64,000 nt of DNA from Candidatus Woesearchaeota archaeon (GCA_016188115.1 JACPIK010000002.1:84125-148124), one strand, 5' to 3'; positions 53,170-63,061 are shown, counted from the stretch's first letter. Numbers and translations are program-made. Notes: a model not told the origin generated them from the letters alone.

Positions 53170-55743
53170 ATGAGACCACAATTTGTTTCCAAACGCATTA
53201 AAGCTATTCGTTTTGGTGTCCTCTCGCCAAAAATCATCAAAGATATGGCTGCAGCAAAAATCGTTACGCCAGAACTCTACGATCGTGAGGGATATCCTGT
53301 CGATGGCGGACTTATGGACACTCGTCTAGGGGTTATTGATCCTGGTCTTGTATGTAAAACAGACGGACTTAAACTTAAAGATACACTTGGTCACTTTGGA
53401 TATATTGAACTTGCTCGTCCAGTTGTGCACATTAAATATGTTCGTCAAATTTTAGATCTTCTCAAATCAACATGTAAATCCTGTGGACGTGTTCTTATCC
53501 CTGACGAAAATGCGAAAAAATATACTACTATTTTTGCGCGTGTTGGTGAAGAAGAAGGCTTTGAAGCTCGCCGTCGCAAAGTTAAAATTGTTGTTGATAA
53601 ATACAAGAAAAAAGATCTCTGTCCTCATTGTGATACAAAGCAAGAGAAACTTCGCATCGAAAAACCATACAACTTCTACGAAGGAGAAATCCGACTTAGC
53701 CCTATTGAAGTCCGTGCTCGTCTTGAAAAAATTCCTGACGCTGATCTTGAAGTATTTGGATTTGCAACCGGATTTCGTCCTGAATGGATCGTATTAACCA
53801 TTTTATCTATCCCTCCTGTAACTATGCGCCCAAGTATTACGCTTGAGTCTGGTGAACGGTCTGAAGACGATCTTACTCACAAATTAGGCGACATTGTTCG
53901 TATCAATCAACGTCTTTTTGAAAACATTAACGCAGGTGCGCCTGAAGTTATCATTGAAGATTTATGGGATCTACTTCAATATCACGTAACTACCTTCTTT
54001 GACAACGAAGTGCCTCAACTTCCACCTGCTCGCCATCGTGGAGGACAAGTACTTAAAACTCTTGTTAACCGTATCAGCAGTAAAGAAGGTCGCATCCGTC
54101 ATAACCTTGCTGGGAAACGTACTGATTTCTCCGCGCGTACAGTTATTAGTCCTGATCCATTAATTACTCTTAACGAAGTAGGAGTGCCAGTAAGTATGGC
54201 AATGACTCTTACAGTTCCTGAACGTGTTACTGAATGGAACAAACAATATCTTCGTTCATTCATTGAGAACGGTTCTAAAAAGTATCCTGGAGCTAATTAC
54301 GTCCTTAAATCTGATGGTCGTCGTAAAGCAATTACCGAGGAAACTAAAGAAGAAATTCTTAATGAGCTTGCAACGGGATATATCGTTGAACGTCATCTTG
54401 TTGATGGTGATGTGGCTCTCTTCAACCGTCAGCCATCTCTTCATCGGATGAGTATGATGTGTCACAAAGTCAAAATCTTGCCTGGTCGAACCTTCCGTCT
54501 TAATCCAGCAGTATGTAATCCATACAACGCAGATTTTGATGGGGATGAGATGAACCTGCATATTCCTCAAACTGAAGAAGCACGTGCTGAAGCAAAAATT
54601 CTCATGTTAGTTGAAACACAGATGATTAGTCCGCGGTATGGTCTAAGTGTTGTAGGTTGCATTCATGATGGAATTACTGGCAACTATCTTCTTACCAAAG
54701 AATTAGTAGTAAGTTATCCTGAAGCTGTTGATCTTCTCTACAACTGTGGTGTTAATGATTTAAGTCGCCTACCTCATAAAGAAAAAATTGACGGCAAAGA
54801 AGTATTCTCTGTTCTCCTGCCTCAAGACTTTAACTTTAGTGGAAAAGATAAAAGCGGCAATGATGTTGAGATTGTTAATGGTATTCTTAAAACTGGGTGC
54901 ATGGATAAAGCTAATCTTGGTCAAGAAAGCGGGCTTATGCTTCGTAATATCTACGAACGGTATGGTGCTGAATTTGCTGCAGATTATCTCGGCAAAGTTT
55001 CAAAACTAGGTATTGCTGTTCTTTCTCGTCGCGGCTTCTCCATAGGAATTAGTGATTTAGATCTAACCCCAGAAACAGATGAAGAAATCAAAACTGTACT
55101 TGAAAAAGCAGAACAAGAATCTATGAAAATCATTGAGCAATACACTGCAGGAAAACTAGAAGTTCTTCCTGGTCGTAGTATGCAAGAAACGATGGAACTT
55201 CGTATTTTGGAAGCACTTAACCGGGCGCGTAACAAAGGCGGAGATCTCGCCATGCGTCAAAACAAAGAAAGCGCTGCTATTATCATGGCTAAATGTGGAG
55301 CTCGTGGTAATGCTCTTAACATTGCTCAAATGGCAGTTGTCGTTGGTCAACAAGCATTGCGTGGTCGTCGTATCGATCATGGATATACTAACCGAACCCT
55401 CCCTTACTTCAAACAAGGGGATGTCAGTCCAAAAGCAAAAGGCTTTGTTCGTAATAATTTTAAAACAGGTCTCACTCCTTACGAGTTTTTCTTTGGAGCA
55501 ATGACGGGACGTGACGCACTGATGGATACTGCTTTGCGTACACCTAAATCAGGGTACCTTTATCGTCGTCTCTCTAACGCCATGCAAGATCTTAAAGCAA
55601 ATTACGATGGAACCGTTCGCGATGCAAGTGGTCGTGTAGTTCAATTCTCTTATGGGGAAGATGGACTTGACGTATCAAAAACCAAGAATGGTACTATTGA
55701 TGTTAAACGTATAATTGCTCAAGTATTAGGTGGTGCAGAATGA
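53170..55743 (+). CDS. rpoA1: RNA polymerase subunit A'
   Basis: N-terminal part of the largest subunit, 857 aa. Catalytic Mg motif NADFDGDEMN is present, as are the bridge-helix region GAMTGRDALMDTALRT and the second zinc site (CKSC, CPHC). The first N-terminal zinc site, normally C-x2-C-x6-C-x2-H, reads Cys62-x2-Asp65-x6-Thr72-x2-His75, so two ligands are lost. ATG at 53170 follows GGTG. Confidence 0.96.
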   Translation: MRPQFVSKRIKAIRFGVLSPKIIKDMAAAKIVTPELYDREGYPVDGGLMDTRLGVIDPGLVCKTDGLKLKDTLGHFGYIELARPVVHIKYVRQILDLLKSTCKSCGRVLIPDENAKKYTTIFARVGEEEGFEARRRKVKIVVDKYKKKDLCPHCDTKQEKLRIEKPYNFYEGEIRLSPIEVRARLEKIPDADLEVFGFATGFRPEWIVLTILSIPPVTMRPSITLESGERSEDDLTHKLGDIVRINQRLFENINAGAPEVIIEDLWDLLQYHVTTFFDNEVPQLPPARHRGGQVLKTLVNRISSKEGRIRHNLAGKRTDFSARTVISPDPLITLNEVGVPVSMAMTLTVPERVTEWNKQYLRSFIENGSKKYPGANYVLKSDGRRKAITEETKEEILNELATGYIVERHLVDGDVALFNRQPSLHRMSMMCHKVKILPGRTFRLNPAVCNPYNADFDGDEMNLHIPQTEEARAEAKILMLVETQMISPRYGLSVVGCIHDGITGNYLLTKELVVSYPEAVDLLYNCGVNDLSRLPHKEKIDGKEVFSVLLPQDFNFSGKDKSGNDVEIVNGILKTGCMDKANLGQESGLMLRNIYERYGAEFAADYLGKVSKLGIAVLSRRGFSIGISDLDLTPETDEEIKTVLEKAEQESMKIIEQYTAGKLEVLPGRSMQETMELRILEALNRARNKGGDLAMRQNKESAAIIMAKCGARGNALNIAQMAVVVGQQALRGRRIDHGYTNRTLPYFKQGDVSPKAKGFVRNNFKTGLTPYEFFFGAMTGRDALMDTALRTPKSGYLYRRLSNAMQDLKANYDGTVRDASGRVVQFSYGEDGLDVSKTKNGTIDVKRIIAQVLGGAE

Positions 55744-56882
55744 AATCAGAACATCAAACTATGATTGCAGGTTATGAAGGCAAACTTCCCCTGCTTGTAC
55801 TCGATGAGATCAGAGAATCCATCCCTGCGACAATTTCAAAGGAGAAACTCAAAAAGATCTTGGACGAAGTTCTTGCTAATTACAACACCGCAAAAATCAA
55901 TCCTGGTGAATGTGTTGGTTTAGTCAGCGCTGAAAGTATTGGAGAACCAGGTACACAGATGACACTTAACACGTTTCATTTCGCTGGGGTTTCTGAAATG
56001 AACGTAACTACAGGTCTTCCTCGTATTATCGAAATTTTTGACGCGCAGAAATCAATTAAAACACCAATGATGGAAGTGTATTTTACAAAAGAAAGTAACA
56101 CTCTTGAAAAAATTAAACAGTTTGCATTAGAACTCAAAGAGACTATGTTTGGAGATTTTGCATCTTCATTTTCTCTTAATATCTTTGACCAAACTCTCAC
56201 TGTAGAATTAAATTCAACTCTCTTGGCAGATCATAAATTTACCGCTAAAGATCTTCTTAAAGCGCTTAAATTCAAATCTAAAGGATTTACTGCCGAAGCA
56301 GGTCAAAGTAGCATTACATTCACCCAGAAAGGCAAACCTGAAGAGATCAAAGATTTGTATGCTATCAAAGAGAAGATTCGTGTAGCGCGTGTTAAAGGCG
56401 TTAAAGGTATTAAACAAGTTCTTCCTGTAAAACGTGGCGAAGAATATGTTGTTCTTACTTCAGGTACAAATCTAAAAGAAGTTCTGGCAATGTCTCAAGT
56501 TGATATCAGTCGGACTGTATCAAATGACATTAACGAAGTATACGCAGTCTTAGGTATTGAAGCTGCTCGTCAATCCATTATTAATGAAGTTCACAAAGTA
56601 ATTGAAGCTCAAGGTCTTAATATTGACATTCGCCATATTATGCTTGTTGCTGATATTATGTGTGTATCTGGTGTACTTAAAGGAGTAACACGTTACGGCG
56701 TCGTTAGCGAAAAAGCCAGCGTTCTTGCGCGGGCATCATTCGAGACCCCTGTACGACACTTAATCAACGCAGCTCTTGAAGGAGAAGTTGATGGTTTGAC
56801 TTCCGTTGTAGAAAACGTAATGATTAACCAACCAGTTCCTTTAGGAACAGGCTTGCCAGGTTTAATTACTAAGTTAAAATAA
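55740..56882 (+). CDS. rpoA2: RNA polymerase subunit A''
   Basis: C-terminal part of the largest subunit, 380 aa. Trigger-loop region SIGEPGTQMTLNTFHFAGVSEMNVT is intact; the jaw and the C-terminal YGVVSEKASVLARASFE...PLGTG regions are typical. Overlaps A' by 4 nt. Its last codons and stop recur as a 16-bp direct repeat just downstream. Confidence 0.95.
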   Translation: MKSEHQTMIAGYEGKLPLLVLDEIRESIPATISKEKLKKILDEVLANYNTAKINPGECVGLVSAESIGEPGTQMTLNTFHFAGVSEMNVTTGLPRIIEIFDAQKSIKTPMMEVYFTKESNTLEKIKQFALELKETMFGDFASSFSLNIFDQTLTVELNSTLLADHKFTAKDLLKALKFKSKGFTAEAGQSSITFTQKGKPEEIKDLYAIKEKIRVARVKGVKGIKQVLPVKRGEEYVVLTSGTNLKEVLAMSQVDISRTVSNDINEVYAVLGIEAARQSIINEVHKVIEAQGLNIDIRHIMLVADIMCVSGVLKGVTRYGVVSEKASVLARASFETPVRHLINAALEGEVDGLTSVVENVMINQPVPLGTGLPGLITKLK

Positions 56883-57002
56883 TTAGAAGAAATAACGAGA
56901 AGTTAAAATAATTAGTTAAGGTTTATTAATAGACATTAATAAATCAGATCAATAATCAAAAACAATCAAAATAAAAATAAAACAAATAGTTGAGGAATAA
57001 CG

Positions 57003-57290
57003 ATGGCAAAAAAGAAAGAAGCAGTAGAAGAGATTCGCGACCTTAAAGCAAAACTCACTGAAGGCAAAACGATTATCGGAACACAACGTGTTCTTAAAGC
57101 GCTAAAGAGTAAATCAGTTAAAACCGTCTACCTCGCAAAAAATTGTCCTGATAAAATTAAAGACGACATTGCATATTATGCGCAACTTGCACAGACACCG
57201 ATTATCACTCTCGAACAAGACAACGAAGAGTTAGGAACTCTTTGTAAGAAAAACTTCTTTGTTTGTGTTCTTGCAAGCACTGAAGAATAA
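57003..57290 (+). CDS. rpl30e: ribosomal protein L30e
   Basis: 95-aa large-subunit protein of the L7Ae fold (KAKLTEGKTIIGTQRVLKALKSKSVKTVYLAKNCP...IPI-like TPIITLEQDNEELGTLC). Part of the standard archaeal order after rpoA2. A GAGG ribosome-binding site lies 8 nt before the start. Confidence 0.93.
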   Translation: MAKKKEAVEEIRDLKAKLTEGKTIIGTQRVLKALKSKSVKTVYLAKNCPDKIKDDIAYYAQLAQTPIITLEQDNEELGTLCKKNFFVCVLASTEE

Positions 57291-57304
57291 GTCTGGGGAC
57301 AAAA

Positions 57305-57724
57305 TTGACAGCTCGGTTAAAGCTTGATCAGGATCTACTGGCATTATCGATGATTGTCGAACGTCAGACTGGTGTTCAAGTTAAAGACTGTTTTAAAGAC
57401 GACGTTGATACTCTTTATTTTGTCGTTGCTCAAGGTCAGATTGGCAAAGCCGTAGGCAAAGGCGGAGCAAATATAAAAGGTCTTCAACAAAATCTCAATA
57501 AAAACGTTCGCTTTATTGAATATCGCGAACCAGCAAGCGAATTTATTCGCAGCATAATCTATCCCATCACTATCGAAGAAATCAAAGAAGAGGGAGGAAT
57601 TGTTACCCTCAAAGATAGTAATAGAAAAACAAAAAGTTTATTAATAGGAAGGGAAGGTCGAAACTTGCAACTATTAAACAGGGCGGTTAAGCGCTTTTTT
57701 AATGTGGAAGTCAAAGTTGTATAA
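57305..57724 (+). CDS. nusA: NusA-like transcription factor (KH domains)
   Basis: 139 aa, two KH domains: VAQGQIGKAVGKGGANIKGLQ and SLLIGREGRNLQLLN. Starts with TTG after GGGGA; no suitable ATG exists nearby. Archaeal NusA binds RNA and accompanies RNA polymerase. Confidence 0.93.
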   Translation: MTARLKLDQDLLALSMIVERQTGVQVKDCFKDDVDTLYFVVAQGQIGKAVGKGGANIKGLQQNLNKNVRFIEYREPASEFIRSIIYPITIEEIKEEGGIVTLKDSNRKTKSLLIGREGRNLQLLNRAVKRFFNVEVKVV

Positions 57725-57794
57725 CGAAGTCGTTAAGAATGAATTGAAACATCAAATTCATAAAAATTAATTACAGTATAAAAGGTCAAACACA

Positions 57795-58214
57795 ATGGGA
57801 AAAAAACCACGCGGATTAGGTTCAGCAAAAAAATTAATAAAACGTCGAAGTACAGCAAAAATTACTAAACGTTCCTCTTTAAAACACAAATACGATCCTC
57901 TTGCAGGATCCTCACAAGCAAAAGCAATTGTTCTTGAGAAAGTTCAAGTTGAAGCAAAACAACCTAACTCAGCAATGCGTAAATGCGCTCGTGTTCAACT
58001 CGTTAAAAACGGAAAACAAATCACTGCATTTATGCCAGGTGATGGTGCTCAAAAATTAATCAACGAACACGACGAAGTAATTATCGAGTGTATTGGTGGT
58101 AAAATGGGTCGCGCTAAAGGTGACCTTCCTTGTATTCGCTGGCAAGTTATTCGCGTTAATGATCAGAGCCTCGATGCTCTACTCAAAGGTAAATTGGAGA
58201 AAGCAAGACGATGA
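57795..58214 (+). CDS. rps12: ribosomal protein S12
   Basis: 139-aa decoding-centre protein. Motifs KARGI-like [30 protein letters not shown] and [21 protein letters not shown] are typical of archaea. Overlaps rps7 by 4 nt. Confidence 0.96.
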   Translation: MGKKPRGLGSAKKLIKRRSTAKITKRSSLKHKYDPLAGSSQAKAIVLEKVQVEAKQPNSAMRKCARVQLVKNGKQITAFMPGDGAQKLINEHDEVIIECIGGKMGRAKGDLPCIRWQVIRVNDQSLDALLKGKLEKARR

Positions 58215-58813
58215 GCGACACAATCAAATTTTTCAACAAGTGGACTACCGAAGGAGTCAAAGTATCTGACCTTGGTTTGGTTAGATATATTTCCATCGAG
58301 CCTAAAATTGTACCTAAAACTGGTGCTCGATATGCTGGGAATCGATTCCATAAATCTCAAACATTTATTGTTGAACGCCTAGCAGTAAAACTCATGAACT
58401 CCGGTCATAAAAGTAAAAAACACTTCATGAGCTCCGGACACAATACTGGTAAAAAAAATCTAGCATTAGGTATTGTTGAGCGAGCTTTAGGCAAAGCACA
58501 TCTCAAATTAAAAGTAAATCCATTAAGCGTTGTAGTTCGCGCAGTAGAAAATGCAGCTCCACGTGAAGAAGTCATTGCTATTGAATATGGTGGTGCTCGT
58601 TATCCTAAAGCTGTTGATGTAGCTCCTCAACGTCGCATTGATCTTGCTCTTCGTAACATTACTCAAGGAGCATATGTTAAATCATTTAACAAAAAACTCA
58701 AAGTAGAAGACGCACTTGCTGATGAATTAATCAACTGCTATCAAGCATCCGTTAAAAGCGCAGCAATTGCTAAAAAACGCGATCTTGAACGTCAAGCAGC
58801 ATCAAGTAAATAG
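58211..58813 (+). CDS. rps7: ribosomal protein S7
   Basis: 200-aa small-subunit head protein; [42 protein letters not shown] and [17 protein letters not shown] are the family signatures. Elongation factor genes that often follow S7 in archaea are not here. Confidence 0.96.
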   Translation: MSDTIKFFNKWTTEGVKVSDLGLVRYISIEPKIVPKTGARYAGNRFHKSQTFIVERLAVKLMNSGHKSKKHFMSSGHNTGKKNLALGIVERALGKAHLKLKVNPLSVVVRAVENAAPREEVIAIEYGGARYPKAVDVAPQRRIDLALRNITQGAYVKSFNKKLKVEDALADELINCYQASVKSAAIAKKRDLERQAASSK

Positions 58814-58894
58814 ACCTACGGTTAGTTTACTGTTTTCATTATTTTTTAACTTTTTTAATATCATTTTTTTGAGGGTTTTTGGTGTACCGGTACG

Positions 58895-59521
58895 ATGACT
58901 TCGCAACCACCTTCATTTCATTCATCTTCGTTCCATTCTTTCGTAACAACTATTGAGGATGTACGACGGATTATTGACAAAATTGAGTATGAATGTGCTG
59001 AGCCCTATCAACTTCAATCTGCGCAAACAACACTTAGTCGAATGAAAGGGCACTGTTTGGATAGTTCTTTAGTTGCAGCTCACCTAATGGGGCAATTTGG
59101 TTATCGACCACTCATGCTGGCTATGGATGTTATGGTCCAAACCGGAGAAGAAGATTCTCACGCTGCATTTTTGTATAAAACTCAAGAAGGATATTTCAGT
59201 ATGGGTAATTCTCGTCATTCTGCTCTTTGCGGTAGGAAGAACCCTTTTAGTCATCTCGTTGATCTTGCTGATGATTATAAATACTCTCTCCAACAATGTG
59301 GTTATGCAACGCAAAGAATATTTGTCGAAGATTGGTCCGATGCAACAATTCCCTGGAGAGATTCCCCTTCGGATCTTGCGTGGGAGTCTAATCTTGTTAG
59401 AGTGATTTGGGAAGAGAAATATCATGCACCATTCTCGCACCGAATACGACGTGCACACCGAGTAGTGACCGATCTTTTTTCTCAGAGAGGCACAAAAATA
59501 CCTACAGAAAAAAAACAATAA
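58895..59521 (+). CDS. transglutaminase-like cysteine protease-fold protein
   Basis: 208 aa. KGHCLDSSLVAAHLMGQFGYRP provides the candidate nucleophile Cys, EDSHAAFLY the His, and FSMGNSRH the third residue, the order of transglutaminase-like folds. Function unknown. TATA-like CTTTTTTAATATC upstream and a perfect GTACCGGTAC palindrome at 58884-58893, just before the ATG. Confidence 0.65.
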   Translation: MTSQPPSFHSSSFHSFVTTIEDVRRIIDKIEYECAEPYQLQSAQTTLSRMKGHCLDSSLVAAHLMGQFGYRPLMLAMDVMVQTGEEDSHAAFLYKTQEGYFSMGNSRHSALCGRKNPFSHLVDLADDYKYSLQQCGYATQRIFVEDWSDATIPWRDSPSDLAWESNLVRVIWEEKYHAPFSHRIRRAHRVVTDLFSQRGTKIPTEKKQ

Positions 59522-59549
59522 GAACTTTCATCATGATACTATTCTTAAT

Positions 59550-60095
59550 TCATTTCTTTCTCAATGCTTCTTGCATAATCCCAGCTTCCAGATGCAATAC
59601 ATCTAAAGCATAGGTCAATTCACCAATTAAAACATAACTTTTTCCGACTATCTCTGCAGATTTTCTTTTATCACCTATCTTCAAAGAAATATTGAAAGAA
59701 GTTTTTCCATAAGTCCCTTGCGCTGCTACTAAACCAGGTTTAACTTGAGAATGAGTTAAGTCTGTGGCATCAGAATCGAGAGTTTTATCTGGAACTGTGT
59801 AAGCCCTATTTACGACATATCCATTAATACAAACTACTTGTTTAAGATGATCTTCTAACGCCTGATCTGGCTCTACTGACGTTACTCGTTTCCAGAAGCG
59901 TTGTAATCCCACGGGATCAGAAATAAGCTTAGCCTCTTCCAAATCATAAAAAATGGCATTGTCATGCTTAGCTCTTCTTCCGATCACAGTTGCCACTGCT
60001 TCTGCGAGCCAGTCTGCGTTCGTTGTCGTTGCAACATATGTTGGATCTTTTGCTAAAATCTCTAATGCTTCTCGTGCGGTATATAATCCTGCCAT
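59550..60095 (-). CDS. hypothetical protein, paralogue of the next gene
   Basis: 181 aa. Shares with the gene at 60147-60794 a conserved core: PVGLQRFWKRVTSVEP...INGYVV...LVAAQGTYGK. The second half is beta-rich and could be an OB-type fold. No motif for catalysis. TATA TTTTATAAAG lies ~25 nt upstream. Confidence 0.65.
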   Translation of the reverse strand: MAGLYTAREALEILAKDPTYVATTTNADWLAEAVATVIGRRAKHDNAIFYDLEEAKLISDPVGLQRFWKRVTSVEPDQALEDHLKQVVCINGYVVNRAYTVPDKTLDSDATDLTHSQVKPGLVAAQGTYGKTSFNISLKIGDKRKSAEIVGKSYVLIGELTYALDVLHLEAGIMQEALRKK

Positions 60096-60146
60096 ACAAA
60101 TTCAAGCCAAGCACCTCTTTATAAAACTTAAGAAAGTCCAGAACAA

Positions 60147-60794
60147 TCATCTGGTTTGCACTAACGCATCACGCATAAAAGTGGGATTAAGATAGAGGCT
60201 CTTATTACTTCGATGTAGCTTTCCTATTACAAAAAGCGGTTTATCAACTAGTTCACATGCTTCTTGTTCTGTGTTTACAGCAACATTAATCTCAAGACGA
60301 TTAGTGCCGTACCTTCCTTTATACGTTGCACCAGCAGGAATCAGTGATGATCCTAATGCGTGCTCAAACGGAATTTCGGGTAGAGTTGCTCTTTGTTCTA
60401 AATCAACTTCTGGATAGAAAATACACTCACCTGCAACATATCCATTGATTGCGACATGTCTTCCTACATAATGTGCTAGTTTCTGCGACGATTCTACTGC
60501 ACTTACTTTTGGCCAAAAGCGTTGAAGACCTTGAGGAGCAATCGCAAACTGTGCAGTGTCAGGGCGATATAGAAACGTAGGGTTAGGGTCAGTAATACAA
60601 GCATGATATAACACCACATAAGTTTCTCTTTGAGCATCTGGAATTGGCGAGAATGAGGGAGCAGGTCCTTCGATCAGATCTTTGCCTAGCCTAAATATAT
60701 CCTCTAGTCCTATATCTAAAACTCGACGATATTGGGCCGTTCGTTCTAATACAACACGACATAACGCTTCCTGGGCTGTAAGTTCTTGACTCAT
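60147..60794 (-). CDS. hypothetical protein, paralogue of the previous gene
   Basis: 215 aa, with GLQRFWPKVSAVESSQKL, AINGYVAGE and SSLIPAGATYKG matching the neighbour. Own TATA (TTTTTATAAAG) upstream, so the two are separate units. The pair probably arose by local duplication. Confidence 0.65.
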   Translation of the reverse strand: MSQELTAQEALCRVVLERTAQYRRVLDIGLEDIFRLGKDLIEGPAPSFSPIPDAQRETYVVLYHACITDPNPTFLYRPDTAQFAIAPQGLQRFWPKVSAVESSQKLAHYVGRHVAINGYVAGECIFYPEVDLEQRATLPEIPFEHALGSSLIPAGATYKGRYGTNRLEINVAVNTEQEACELVDKPLFVIGKLHRSNKSLYLNPTFMRDALVQTR

Positions 60795-60857
60795 TCAATT
60801 AAAATGCTGCAATTTCTTTATAAAAATTGAGTCCGAAAATAGAATAAAATAAGGTGA

Positions 60858-61763
60858 TTATGATCTCAATATGTCTTCTACAATTCTTTCAACATAATTC
60901 GAACTCAATGCAAAACCAATGCCTTCAAAATCTTTAATCTTAAGCGTATTAACCCCCACAACTTGTCCTGCAGCGTTAATTAATGGTCCGCCAGAATTGC
61001 CAGGATTAATGGGTACATCAATTTGCACTAATTCTCGCCCGCTACCATCAACTCGTTGTGTATTGCTCACAATACCTTGACTCACACTAAAATCAAATCC
61101 ACCAGGATTTCCTACCGCAATTACTTTCTCTCCCACTCTCAAACTATCAGAATCACCAAAACGGATTGGGTCGAGTCCCGTAGCATTAATCTGCAACACA
61201 GCCACATCCGCACGCTGATTAAATCCAACCACTTTCACACGATGTCGCCTGCCATCAGACGTTTCAACCACAGCAGCCGTTGCCCCTTCAATAACATGAT
61301 AGTTTGTCACAATATTGCCATTATCATCAATGATAAATCCGCTACCGCTACCTGTATTTGTCGAAATACTTACAACGGAAGGAATAGAATCATCAATAAC
61401 TTGAGAGAAATCTTGATTCTCTAATTTAAGTCGTGATAGTGAATCTTGTAACTTTGCAACCTCTTCTTTACTTTGGGTCTCCACTTCATCAAGCTTACCG
61501 CTTAAGCCAGCGATTTCTTGACCACGTTCTTGGATTGATTTATCTAATTGAGTTGTTTTCACATCTACTTCTTGACCCAGCGACGCAATCTGCGCAGAAA
61601 GGTTATGTCGCTGTTGCTCTAATTGCTGTGATAAGGAATCAAACCGATCCGTAAATTCTGTGCGCATGGTTTTTTCCTGATTGTTTTGATATACTAAAAG
61701 ACCTAGAACTACTATTAACAAAACTGCGCCATAAATCAAATGGATCTTCCACTCTCTTTTCAT
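60858..61763 (-). CDS. HtrA/DegP-like serine protease without PDZ domain
   Basis: 301 aa. One N-terminal membrane anchor (LIYGAVLLIVVLGLLVY), a coiled coil (about 35-125) and a trypsin-like domain with the triad His in TNYHVIEG, Asp in ADVAVLQI and Ser in NPGNSGGPL. No PDZ follows. Probably a surface protease for misfolded exported proteins. TATA ATTTAAATAAAAG about 28 nt upstream. Confidence 0.9.
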   Translation of the reverse strand: MKREWKIHLIYGAVLLIVVLGLLVYQNNQEKTMRTEFTDRFDSLSQQLEQQRHNLSAQIASLGQEVDVKTTQLDKSIQERGQEIAGLSGKLDEVETQSKEEVAKLQDSLSRLKLENQDFSQVIDDSIPSVVSISTNTGSGSGFIIDDNGNIVTNYHVIEGATAAVVETSDGRRHRVKVVGFNQRADVAVLQINATGLDPIRFGDSDSLRVGEKVIAVGNPGGFDFSVSQGIVSNTQRVDGSGRELVQIDVPINPGNSGGPLINAAGQVVGVNTLKIKDFEGIGFALSSNYVERIVEDILRS

Positions 61764-61835
61764 GCTAGAGAAAAGGATACTCTTTTATTTAAATGTCACG
61801 CCTGAACCGAAAACAGGCGAAACACTTTTAAATAA

Positions 61836-61849
61836 CTACTTTTTAGTGA
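61836..61849. promoter_or_regulatory. dyad ACT-N4-AGT site, copy G
   Basis: CTACT-TTTT-AGTGA before the aminotransferase gene. Here it lies downstream of the TATA-like TTTTAAATAA (61826-61835), between TATA and start, unlike the other copies. A second overlapping dyad TTTTAGT-G-ACTAAAA covers 61841-61855. Confidence 0.5.
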
Positions 61850-61870
61850 CTAAAAGAATCTGGCTTTACC

Positions 61871-63061
61871 ATGACAAATGACAAACGATATGTTTTTCGA
61901 GTTATATCTTCCTCTGGCAGTTTAAAAGATTTATTTTCTGCTGCTGGTGATAGTCAAGAAAATGACCTAAAATATGATCTCGCGTCTGCACATTATAATT
62001 TTTCCCCTTTCTCTCTCTTCCCTGCTTATGATAGAGAACGATTAGAAAACATTGAGTGGGGTGAAGAGTATACTGATTTACCTCATGTTGAAGATGTTAT
62101 TGCGCAAATGATTACAAACGAAACCTCATTGCGTATTCCTGCTCATCGAATTCAACGGGTTCACGGATCCACTCGCAAGGCCGTTGATGAAATATTTAAG
62201 CATTCTTCAAATTCAAAAAGAAGAGGTATCGCTATTCCTCTTCCTAATTGGCATTTTTGGGATTGTGAACAATCATATCAACCCTATGTTATAGGGGGTA
62301 CGAATGAAGATGAGTTAATTTCCTCATTTAGAGATGCTGCAAAAAGCGAAATGGTAGGGGGACTTATACTTGCGTGTCCTAGTGTTCCCCTCATGATGAA
62401 TTTGTCTGCCCAAGGAGCAGCAGAGATTGATAACATTGCTCTTCAATATGGGATAGATATTATCATTGATGATGTATTACGAGGAGTTCAACCAATCGGT
62501 CAACGCGATAGTATTGCTCGTTATTTTACAAGACCATATGTCCTCGAAGGATTCACGAAGCGTTTTGGTGACGAATTATTTGATGACTTTTCTTATGTCG
62601 TTGCGCCTGAGGGTGAGAGGTTATATCTTGAGGGCTGTGTGGGGGAAATGTGTAATAGTTATGCAGGGTATAGGTTACATCTTGCATTACAATATGCTAC
62701 TCAACCCGCACTTGATGAATTAGAGAAAAGAAATAAAATATTCGATCGGATTCTAAGTGAAAGAGCACCCAATGCCCCTGTGAAAATCGTTCGTCCTTCA
62801 CCAACACATCTTACAACTCTCTTAGAGTTTGAACCAGAATTTCCTCTCACTGCAAGACAATTCTCGGACTCATTAAAGCAATATGGTGTACAAACTGCCC
62901 CTATGCAAATGTTTGTTCCAGAAGCAATAGCGCGTAAATACTTCCTTCCATCTGTTCTTCAAAAAAAATTGCGTATCACTGTTGGTAATCTTGATGCAGA
63001 TGATCTATCACAAGCAGCAACGATTTTAGCTGATGAAATACAATCTTACTCCAGAGGATAA
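61871..63061 (+). CDS. PLP-dependent aminotransferase (class I/II)
   Basis: 396 aa fold-type I enzyme. The cofactor Asp region is IIIDDVLRGVQ and the Schiff-base lysine lies in EGFTKRFGDELF; IPLPNWHFWD and RITVGNL fit the family. Substrate unknown. Followed after 2 nt by a related gene. Confidence 0.8.
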   Translation: MTNDKRYVFRVISSSGSLKDLFSAAGDSQENDLKYDLASAHYNFSPFSLFPAYDRERLENIEWGEEYTDLPHVEDVIAQMITNETSLRIPAHRIQRVHGSTRKAVDEIFKHSSNSKRRGIAIPLPNWHFWDCEQSYQPYVIGGTNEDELISSFRDAAKSEMVGGLILACPSVPLMMNLSAQGAAEIDNIALQYGIDIIIDDVLRGVQPIGQRDSIARYFTRPYVLEGFTKRFGDELFDDFSYVVAPEGERLYLEGCVGEMCNSYAGYRLHLALQYATQPALDELEKRNKIFDRILSERAPNAPVKIVRPSPTHLTTLLEFEPEFPLTARQFSDSLKQYGVQTAPMQMFVPEAIARKYFLPSVLQKKLRITVGNLDADDLSQAATILADEIQSYSRG

